This document shows positions 31,760 through 37,782 of a stretch of 37,782 nt of DNA, piece by piece. A program made the translations under genes and the position numbers. The DNA is taken from assembly GCA_019415945.1 (NCBI GenBank), contig DXYF01000012.1, forward strand, positions 1-37,782. The letters are read 5' to 3'. The DNA comes from Clostridiales bacterium (GTDB taxonomy: Bacteria; Bacillota; Clostridia; Oscillospirales; Acutalibacteraceae). The first letter of the stretch is position 1. Every line of letters starts with the position of its first letter. The notes below the pieces were generated by a model that worked only from the letters and a program-made list of their open reading frames with translations, was not told where the DNA came from and did no database searches.

Positions 31760-32026
31760 TTATCGGTTCTTTAATTCTTTTTCAAGCAGATATTTATTCT
31801 TTGTTGCCATTCCGCCTCTTATGTGACGCTCGCTTTTATTTGTATCAAGAATTTGACGGACCTCTCTGTACAGGGCGGGATTAAGTGTTTTGAGGCGTTG
31901 GCTGACATCCTTATGTACGGTGCTTTTGCTTATTCCGAATTTTTTGGCGGTGCTTCTGACTGTTGCACCGTTTTTTACAATGTATTCGCCCAGCATTGCT
32001 GCACGCTCCTCCACTATTCCTTTCAC
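31760..32026 (-). CDS. spoIIID: Stage III sporulation transcriptional regulator SpoIIID
   Basis: An 88-residue DNA-binding protein. The helix-turn-helix is STAKKFGISKSTVHKDVSQRL (~25-45), followed by the basic C-terminal segment NKSERHIRGGMATKNKYL that is diagnostic of SpoIIID. It adjusts sigma-E-dependent gene expression in the mother cell during sporulation. The start is GTG at 32026 with GGAGGG seven bases upstream. I could not identify a convincing sigma-E promoter by eye. Confidence 0.95.
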   Translation of the reverse strand: MKGIVEERAAMLGEYIVKNGATVRSTAKKFGISKSTVHKDVSQRLKTLNPALYREVRQILDTNKSERHIRGGMATKNKYLLEKELKNR

Positions 32027-32200
32027 AATAAACCCTCCAATCGTCTTGATAATCTATATGCCGGGAGTTTAAGGTGTATTCATTCAGTGAGAACAGTGTG
32101 GACGAAGTATTTTGAATTTTTTTGTGATATCGTATTTATCTTAACATTGAACTGTCAAAATTCACAAAATTTCAGCATGCAATATATGGATCTATTATAA

Positions 32201-32229
32201 TTGATTAACAAGTTGTTAAATGATATAAT
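32201..32229 (+). promoter_or_regulatory. Promoter of the dockerin-transglutaminase gene
   Basis: TTGATT and TATAAT with a 17-base spacer, 22 bases before the start codon. Confidence 0.55.
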
Positions 32230-32251
32230 AGGTTTGATAAGGGGTGGTACG

Positions 32252-33718
32252 ATGAAAACGGCAGAAAAAGTAATAAAAAAGCTTGTCGCTTTTTTGCTTT
32301 GTTTTGTTATGACTTTTTTGACTGCGGGACTTTTAACCTGTAACAGGACGCAGGCGGCTTTTGATGAAGATTATATCACCTACAACAAAGAGCTGTTTGA
32401 CAGCAGCAAAGAACTTTGCGACAGGCTTAGGGCGGGTATGAAAAATTTTCAAAGTGAGATTAACATAAAGGATTTTAAAGTATCAATATCGGACAAGGAG
32501 TATATGAGATACATTATGAAAACGGTTTTGAGAAAAAATCCTGAGCTGTTTTATGTTGATTCCACAAAATATATGCTTGGTTCCGACGGGACATATATTG
32601 CGGCAATTTGTCCGATTTATGTTACAGACGCTCAAACCGCTAAAATTCAAATAAACGCCTTTAATGAAAAATGTAAGCAGTATACTGCAAAAATAGATGA
32701 AAATATGACGGATTTTCAAAAGGCTGCAATAATTCATGATGAGTTGATACTTAACTGCAAGTACCTTGATGAGGGCGAAACAGGTCATATAACAGCTTAT
32801 GATGCGATTGTAAAAGGCGAGGCGAACTGTCAGGGTTATGCTTGTGCATACTCTTATTTGCTTTCGCTTGCAGGTGTGTACAGTGAGATAGTGGAGTCGT
32901 CCGCTATGTATCACATATGGAACAAAGTGCGCATTGACGGAAGTTATTACAATGTGGATCTTACATGGGATGACCCCATGCCGAATAAAACGGGGCTTGC
33001 CGCTCATCGGTATTTTCTCTTGAGTGACAGTGCAATATCAAGCGGGGACAATGATATTACAGCTCATTACGGTTTTGAATATGCTTATTATAAATCAAGC
33101 AGCACAAAATATGATAATGCACTTTATCACTCAATAAACACAAGGCTGTGCTTTGTGGGCGATAACTGTTATGCGATTGACAATGATTATCAGAGTAAAT
33201 ATTATAAAAGCCTGCTCAAATACGATGTAAAAAACGATTCGGTTTCGGTAATTAAGCAGTTTGATTTTCAGTGGCAGGCAGGGCAGACAAGCTATTGGAA
33301 AAGCGGTTACATGAGCCTTGATGCGTATGAAAATCTGCTCTACTACAATTCACCCGACAGCATATTTGTCTATGATATACAAAGCGGGGAAGAGAAGCTT
33401 TTTGCCTCGATTGATACATCAAAAGGCGAGTGTTACGGAATGCTAATTTCGGACGGTGTTGTGTATGCGGGAATTTCCGAAAGTCCGAATGTCGAAAGTA
33501 CAATAGTAAATATCGGCGAATGTATCGGCACAGAACTTTACGGAGATGTAAACGGCGACGGAGCAGTAACTGTTACGGACGCTACCGCGGTACAGAAATA
33601 CTGTGCAGGCTTAATAAGCCTTTCAAATGAACAGCTTGAGCTTGCCGACTTTAATGGGGACGGCAGGGTAAATGTGACAGATGCAACGCTTATTCAAAAG
33701 TATATTGTATCTCCATAG
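32252..33718 (+). CDS. Secreted transglutaminase-like (cysteine protease fold) protein with C-terminal type I dockerin
   Basis: A 488-residue protein. A signal peptide (1-~36) is followed by a helical N-region and a transglutaminase-like core with the likely triad C193 (GEANCQGYACAY), H221 (AMYHIWNKV) and D236 (YYNVDLTWDDP). A beta-rich stretch (~270-420) with DUF5050/propeller-like repeats follows. The C-terminus is a dockerin: two calcium-binding F-hands, DVNGDGAVTVTDATAVQKY and DFNGDGRVNVTDATLIQKY (~431-488). The dockerin would attach it to a cohesin scaffold or the cell surface, as in ruminococcal cellulosomes, where peptidase-like partners are known but little studied. No scaffoldin or carbohydrase is in this window. 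AAGGGGTGG precedes the ATG at 32252. Confidence 0.88.
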   Translation: MKTAEKVIKKLVAFLLCFVMTFLTAGLLTCNRTQAAFDEDYITYNKELFDSSKELCDRLRAGMKNFQSEINIKDFKVSISDKEYMRYIMKTVLRKNPELFYVDSTKYMLGSDGTYIAAICPIYVTDAQTAKIQINAFNEKCKQYTAKIDENMTDFQKAAIIHDELILNCKYLDEGETGHITAYDAIVKGEANCQGYACAYSYLLSLAGVYSEIVESSAMYHIWNKVRIDGSYYNVDLTWDDPMPNKTGLAAHRYFLLSDSAISSGDNDITAHYGFEYAYYKSSSTKYDNALYHSINTRLCFVGDNCYAIDNDYQSKYYKSLLKYDVKNDSVSVIKQFDFQWQAGQTSYWKSGYMSLDAYENLLYYNSPDSIFVYDIQSGEEKLFASIDTSKGECYGMLISDGVVYAGISESPNVESTIVNIGECIGTELYGDVNGDGAVTVTDATAVQKYCAGLISLSNEQLELADFNGDGRVNVTDATLIQKYIVSP

Positions 33719-33741
33719 ATTAAAAATTGTAAAAATGATTC

Positions 33742-33790
33742 AACGCTTGTGAGCAAAACGATGTCGTTTCAGTTGTTCACAAGCGTTTAT
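33742..33790 (+). terminator. Terminator after the dockerin gene
   Basis: AACGCTTGTGA pairs with TCACAAGCGTT, with an inner AACGA/TCGTT stem, followed by TTTATTTATT. Confidence 0.65.
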
Positions 33791-33861
33791 TTATTGTCAG
33801 ATTTATGCGTTGTTGCAGGGAAATACGGTGTTTTAAAAAATTTTTTAAATTATTTTTTGGG

Positions 33862-33889
33862 AAATTGCATAGTTTTATGCAATTTTTTT
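33862..33889 (+). terminator. Second terminator-like hairpin, just upstream of the tail-fibre-like cassette
   Basis: AAATTGCATA pairs with TATGCAATTT around GTTT, followed by a T-run. It lies 32 bases before the first cassette ATG. It may insulate the cassette from upstream transcription or act as a leader attenuator; no clear promoter is visible between 33791 and 33861. Confidence 0.5.
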
Positions 33890-33920
33890 AAATTTTCTGC
33901 CTGTAATTGGAGGTGGAAAT

Positions 33921-35342
33921 ATGATTATATATCAAATGAAAAAACCGATTGAGTGTATCGGCACCGACTGCGTGGGAGTTACAGGTGATAATATCGCATA
34001 TACACAGGACTTCTACATAAAGGGAGTGTCCGATGAATCAATCACCTACACTATTCATCTGCGTTTTGCAGACGGAAGCGTAAACTCAGTTACTCCGAGC
34101 ACAGTCAGAACAGACGGTGAGGGCACGGGCATAAGCTGGATTGTAAAGAAAAACGATATATTTGCACACGGATATTTTGAAGTCCAGATTGAGGGACGAA
34201 ACAGCACGGGACTTGTTTTTCAGACGGAAATCGTAAAGCTGTATGCCGATGAGAGCCTGCCTGTTGAAGATAAGGAGTATGAAAATCCGAATTCAGAAAC
34301 TCTGCGTTTGCGTGATGAGGCGTATAACGCACTTGAAGAGATAAAAGCTCAGCAAAAGCAGATTGAGCAAAATCTTGAGCTTATAGAACAGTCTGACCTT
34401 AGTGCCAAAGCCGACAAGGCAACGACTCTTGCAGGATACGGTATAACAGACGGAGAAAATATAAGCAATAAGGTTTTTGAAAAAAATGAAATTACCGATG
34501 AAGAAAACAATTACCCCTCAATAGGGTATTTAAAGAATTTCTATTATGAATATTCAGAAGTTGATGAACTTCTGCTTAAAAAAGCCGACAAAGGGGCGAC
34601 GCTTTCGGGTTACGGCATAACAGACGCATACACAAAGGAGCAGGCAAAAAACCTTTTTGGGCTGAATATATCTGTGGTTTTTGACGAGAATTTTAATCCC
34701 TTAAATTACACCGAATCAAACAGTGTTTCAGCGGGTTCGTTTGCAACGGGCAACACAAAAATTAAAACTGCGTTCATAGCAAAAAACCTCCGATATATCG
34801 GCAGCGGAGCATTTGCAAATTGCAGTAACCTCACTGATGTGTACATTGATAATCCGTCAGAGTTAGTAACGATTGATTCCGGAGCAATTCCGTCAACGGC
34901 AGTGATTCATTACAATTCGGATTTTAATGATAATAAAAATCTGATAGTTTCGCTGATAAACTTAAATTCACTGCTTTCAAAAAAGTATGACTCGTCAAAC
35001 ATCGAAGCGGGAAGTGGTTCTCTTACGGTTTACACGCCTGCGGCTGTTGAATCAAATCTTGTAAAGTCATCCACATTCAGATACCAAAAAACAGGCAACA
35101 CCGCAAATATATTTTTCAGCATCGTTTTTAATGAAGGATCAATCAGTTATTTGCAGTTTACGGGACTTCCGTTTATAGCCAAGAATGAAAGCGACCAAAA
35201 CCGTCACATTGCGGCGACAAATAAGCAAACGCAGGTTATTCTTTATCCCGTAGGAAGCTGGCTAACGCTTAATTTCGGCGGTACAAAAACATTTTCGCAG
35301 GACGAAACGCTAAACGGCGTTATAACAATGCTTGTAAGCTAA
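33921..35342 (+). CDS. Phage tail-fibre / baseplate upper protein-like, with leucine-rich-type segment
   Basis: A 473-residue protein. Residues 1-~112 form a beta-rich domain like the N-terminus of phage baseplate upper (BppU-like) or minor structural proteins. A coiled-coil (~124-160) follows. Two copies of a tail-fibre repeat, KATTLAGYGITD (~167-177) and GATLSGYGITD (~225-235), are typical of trimeric phage fibres. Residues ~280-330 (AKNLRYIGSGAFANCSNLT) look like a BspA-type LRR_5 unit, and a C-terminal beta-domain (~360-473) resembles fibre tips. No signal peptide. GGAGG precedes the ATG. It starts a three-gene run with gaps of 12 and 4 bases. Confidence 0.72.
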   Translation: MIIYQMKKPIECIGTDCVGVTGDNIAYTQDFYIKGVSDESITYTIHLRFADGSVNSVTPSTVRTDGEGTGISWIVKKNDIFAHGYFEVQIEGRNSTGLVFQTEIVKLYADESLPVEDKEYENPNSETLRLRDEAYNALEEIKAQQKQIEQNLELIEQSDLSAKADKATTLAGYGITDGENISNKVFEKNEITDEENNYPSIGYLKNFYYEYSEVDELLLKKADKGATLSGYGITDAYTKEQAKNLFGLNISVVFDENFNPLNYTESNSVSAGSFATGNTKIKTAFIAKNLRYIGSGAFANCSNLTDVYIDNPSELVTIDSGAIPSTAVIHYNSDFNDNKNLIVSLINLNSLLSKKYDSSNIEAGSGSLTVYTPAAVESNLVKSSTFRYQKTGNTANIFFSIVFNEGSISYLQFTGLPFIAKNESDQNRHIAATNKQTQVILYPVGSWLTLNFGGTKTFSQDETLNGVITMLVS

Positions 35343-35354
35343 GGAGGTTACATT

Positions 35355-35597
35355 ATGGAAATCAAAGAAAAAATTACGCTTGATATGCTGACATCCGACA
35401 GCGTCTCAATCTTAAAGCAGCAGTACATAACGATAGACGGAGCGGATATAAAGGTTGGCGACAACATTCGCAACGCCTATATGAATACGCACACAGACAG
35501 AAACATCTTAAAAGAAGTTTTACCCGAAGATTATTACAACGCCGTCCTTGCGGTATGGGGCAGTGTGCCGTCTGGAACTGAAATTTCGGAGGTATAA
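35355..35597 (+). CDS. Small protein of the tail-fibre-like cassette, function unknown
   Basis: An 80-residue soluble protein, acidic overall, starting MEIKEKITLDML and ending GSVPSGTEISEV. AAGGAGG precedes the ATG. It resembles in size and position the short proteins found between tail-fibre genes of Firmicutes prophages (often chaperones or connectors), but I recognise no domain and assign no function. It is 12 bases after the fibre-like gene and 4 bases before the beta-helix gene, so it is surely co-transcribed. Confidence 0.7.
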   Translation: MEIKEKITLDMLTSDSVSILKQQYITIDGADIKVGDNIRNAYMNTHTDRNILKEVLPEDYYNAVLAVWGSVPSGTEISEV

Positions 35598-35601
35598 AAA
35601 T

Positions 35602-37530
35602 ATGGAATTATCAAAAGATTTAACAAGTGTTATAGTAAATCAAAAGAACAAAAGTACAAATGAAAAATCACAAGAACCTAATGTTGATAATTCTTTATTA
35701 TCTTCTAAGCAAGAAATAATAAGTAGTTTTAAGGAAGCAAACAATATCAGAGAAACAGACATTAATGAGGAAATAGGATCTGTTGGAGTTATTTATGTTT
35801 CGGATTTCGGTGCAATTGGCGATGGGGTAACAGATGATACAAATAACATACAACAGGCGATCAACACTGCAATTAGCGAAAATAAAAGATTGGTTTTTGA
35901 CCATGATGCAACTTATGCCGTATCGTCTCCGATTAATGTGAATAACACAGGGAATACGACAAAATCTTTGGATGTCGATTTTAACGGGGCTGTATTAAAA
36001 GCGGTTGCTCCGATAAACTCAATATTATATTTAACACTTGGAAGCAATAACGGAAAAGTTGTACACAACATAAAGAATTTGAATTTGGATGCAACTCTTT
36101 GTGATTATGGAATTTATGCATACAAGTCAATTCGATTGAGGTGCAATAATATTAATATTACTAACGGAAAATATGCAGCATTTTATATTAAGACTCTCAC
36201 AGGCAATGTTGAGAATTATTTGAACAATTTTAGTTTTTGGAGAACAGAATCAGCTAACGGTGAAAACCAGGAAAGTTATGGTATATATTGCGGTGCAACA
36301 GACAGCTGTTTCAGTAACGGCGTTATTGTAAACTATAAAACAGCTTGTAGGGGCGGAGGGGCTAATTATTTTAGTTTCATACACCCTTGGTACTATTACA
36401 GTGAAAATGAACCGTATAATAAAGAAGTTTTAAAAAACAGCAGAGCTTTTCTTATATGCGGTCAAAGTGTTATTAATGCTTGCGAATTTGATTCGTGTAA
36501 TGTATGCGTAGAACAAGCGTCTGTAAGCGGAGAAAATAATCCGTTAAATGATGCAAGTTCAGTAAAAACTCCTATAAGTATAGTAGGGTGTTCTCTTGTT
36601 ATTTCTCAATTATACGAATCGGCGGAAGGAATAACACCAGTAACTGTTGTTAAATTGAGAAGTGGAATTGGAAGCAATATTTCAGTCGGAAATTTCAACA
36701 TGTATCAAACATACTCTATGGATACTTGTTTTTGTAACGAATCAAAAAATGAAATTTCATATGATTTCAGCGGAGGAGCAATGTTGAATTTACCTAAACC
36801 TAATGAGATTTGCAATAAGCCTTCAGCAACCGTTATAGGGGATGATTTTACTGTAAACGCAACTGAAATCGCAGTGTTAAATACTCCGTCGTTAATTTTT
36901 GCAAGTAAAGAAAACATTATGCCATTTGATAAAATTCAAAATATAGAAAATAAAAATGGAATAAATGTTACTGTTGATACAAACAGTATGGAAATGCATT
37001 TTAGCCATCCCGAAGGTGTATCCGAAGTGACCGCAGCAACATCAATATATATTTCTGGAACCTATTTAAGCGGTGCCCCTGGAAGATTAATACTCAAAAA
37101 AGGCAGAACATATTGTTTTTTAAGACCTTTGCTTCCGAGCGGTGTAGGATTAAAATTGTTTGACGGTCAACATGACAGTAGTGTAGCAATAAGTATAGAA
37201 TCTGCAGAGAATAATCCTTATCAACTTTATGTTCCCGAAACAGATATGGTTATAACAGGTATTGCTTTATATATTCCAAGTGGGACTAACATTAGTGGAT
37301 ATGTTTATCGTCCTGCAATATATTGTGGTGGAAGACCAAGACCATATTCACCACCATCAGGATTAGCATATACCGATTACAGCGAGGGAATTCAATGTGA
37401 CGGAATGATTCATTTGGTATCATTACAAGAAATGAAGATAAGATATAAATACGGAGATATTGTTACATTTCAAGAATATTCTGATCTTGTTCAAAGAGTA
37501 ACTGAATTAGAGAATTTGCTTGAGTTATAA
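35602..37530 (+). CDS. Tailspike-like right-handed beta-helix protein (pectate-lyase-3 type)
   Basis: A 642-residue protein. After a polar N-terminal linker (1-~60) it opens with VSDFGAIGDGVTDDTNNIQ (~66-84), the entry motif of pectate-lyase-3 and phage tailspike beta-helices, and continues with repetitive short beta-strands to ~420. A beta-rich segment (~470-600) could be a carbohydrate-binding tip, and the end (~622-642, DLVQRVTELENLLEL) is a short coiled coil. No signal peptide. Such proteins bind or degrade surface polysaccharide. GGAGG precedes the ATG. Codon use is more AT-rich (many AGA, ATA, TTA) than in its two cassette neighbours, which suggests separate acquisition. Confidence 0.75.
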   Translation: MELSKDLTSVIVNQKNKSTNEKSQEPNVDNSLLSSKQEIISSFKEANNIRETDINEEIGSVGVIYVSDFGAIGDGVTDDTNNIQQAINTAISENKRLVFDHDATYAVSSPINVNNTGNTTKSLDVDFNGAVLKAVAPINSILYLTLGSNNGKVVHNIKNLNLDATLCDYGIYAYKSIRLRCNNINITNGKYAAFYIKTLTGNVENYLNNFSFWRTESANGENQESYGIYCGATDSCFSNGVIVNYKTACRGGGANYFSFIHPWYYYSENEPYNKEVLKNSRAFLICGQSVINACEFDSCNVCVEQASVSGENNPLNDASSVKTPISIVGCSLVISQLYESAEGITPVTVVKLRSGIGSNISVGNFNMYQTYSMDTCFCNESKNEISYDFSGGAMLNLPKPNEICNKPSATVIGDDFTVNATEIAVLNTPSLIFASKENIMPFDKIQNIENKNGINVTVDTNSMEMHFSHPEGVSEVTAATSIYISGTYLSGAPGRLILKKGRTYCFLRPLLPSGVGLKLFDGQHDSSVAISIESAENNPYQLYVPETDMVITGIALYIPSGTNISGYVYRPAIYCGGRPRPYSPPSGLAYTDYSEGIQCDGMIHLVSLQEMKIRYKYGDIVTFQEYSDLVQRVTELENLLEL

Positions 37531-37581
37531 TTATCTTTTAACAAACAGCAAATAAAAGTTAATATAGGTCTATAGGACACA

Positions 37582-37622
37582 AAAAGCTGACCGAACAAAG
37601 ATAGATTCGGTCAGCTTTTGTT
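37582..37622. terminator. Strong terminator after the tail-fibre-like cassette
   Basis: AAAAGCTGACCGAA pairs perfectly with TTCGGTCAGCTTTT around a 10-base loop; T-runs are present on both strands, so it can also serve the gene entering from the right. Confidence 0.8.
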
Positions 37623-37746
37623 GTAGTTACGGCTTTTCGCCGGTTAAAATTTTACATTTTGTTAAATCAGTTAGTTACTATGTTTTGTTTTAACAAATTT
37701 GGGCTTTTACATATTTTGACATCTTTAAATTTGTCAGAGTAATAAA

Positions 37747-37782
37747 TTACAGAACTATCCAGCTTCCTGTGTAAGAGATACC
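37747..37782 (-). CDS. Possible C-terminal end of a minus-strand gene (partial, off the right edge)
   Basis: Reading inward on the minus strand gives GISYTGSWIVL then TAA. The bidirectional terminator at 37582-37622 and the AT-rich gap fit a convergent gene ending here, but eleven residues are too few to be sure. Confidence 0.3.
   Translation of the reverse strand, partial: GISYTGSWIVL

Noticed and set aside
33749..33952. A 67-codon plus-strand frame before the tail-fibre-like gene
   Set aside because: It spans two terminator hairpins and overlaps the start of the real gene in another frame, with no ribosome binding site.
33921..37782. Diversity-generating retroelement acting on the tail-fibre-like genes
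   Set aside because: No reverse transcriptase, template repeat or adenine-biased variable repeat was visible up to the window edge. The genes just to the right cannot be seen, so it is only rejected for this window.

Overview
The window looks like a chromosomal segment of a spore-forming, anaerobic, low-to-moderate GC Firmicute, most likely a Ruminococcaceae/Oscillospirales member related to Ruminococcus or [Eubacterium] siraeum. This rests on SpoIIID (sporulation), LexA, rubredoxin, a secreted protein ending in a type I dockerin (cellulosome-type), strong AGGAGG-like ribosome binding sites and sigma-A type promoters. This is inference from gene content; no 16S or database search was possible. 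I saw no tRNA, rRNA, CRISPR array, transposase or integrase.

Layout. 1-3.3 kb: the tail of an unidentified gene, a large YfhO-type membrane protein (minus strand) and a decayed DUF4097-like fragment. 3.3-5.6 kb: a small DUF2798-type membrane protein behind a leader with a terminator, and a DegT/DnrJ PLP aminotransferase. 5.7-9.7 kb: coaX-birA (minus), facing away from a split transketolase (plus). 9.7-13.8 kb: a thioredoxin-reductase-like flavoprotein, an EamA transporter and a HAD phosphatase (tightly linked), then an AGCS alanine/glycine symporter. 13.8-17.4 kb: a Crp-like regulator, a patatin and azlCD in one run, then mntP behind a yybP-ykoY type manganese riboswitch. 17.4-19.2 kb: a membrane-anchored NlpC/P60-type cell-wall hydrolase. 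19.4-23.7 kb: the minus-strand operon panG-panB-panC-panD-coaBC. 23.8-27.2 kb: an HD nucleotidase, PnuC behind an attenuator-like leader, rubredoxin, dCMP deaminase and class II aldolase. 27.4-30.4 kb: an HtrA-type protease and a DUF3089 lipoprotein. 30.6-33.7 kb: lexA, a gene-free stretch with palindromes and a 96-bp tandem repeat, spoIIID, and a dockerin-bearing transglutaminase-like protein. 33.9-37.5 kb: a three-gene cassette of phage tail-fibre/tailspike type with no other phage genes around it.

How the genes fit together. The best-defined pathway is coenzyme A synthesis: PanB, the putative ketopantoate reductase PanG, PanD, PanC and the bifunctional CoaBC are in one operon, and the pantothenate kinase step (CoaX) is 12 kb away. 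That CoaX lacks the aspartate normally found in the DxGTAT motif, which is odd. HD nucleotidase, PnuC and dCMP deaminase may be a loose nucleotide/nucleoside salvage neighbourhood. Several genes (mntP, pnuC, the DUF2798 gene, and possibly the tail cassette) have a strong hairpin plus T-tract between promoter and start codon, so premature termination is a recurring control mode here.

The items I consider most worth following are the orphan tail-fibre cassette, the pnuC leader RNA (which I cannot match to a known riboswitch class), the leader of the DUF2798 gene, the structured repeat region between lexA and spoIIID, and the CoaX active-site substitution.
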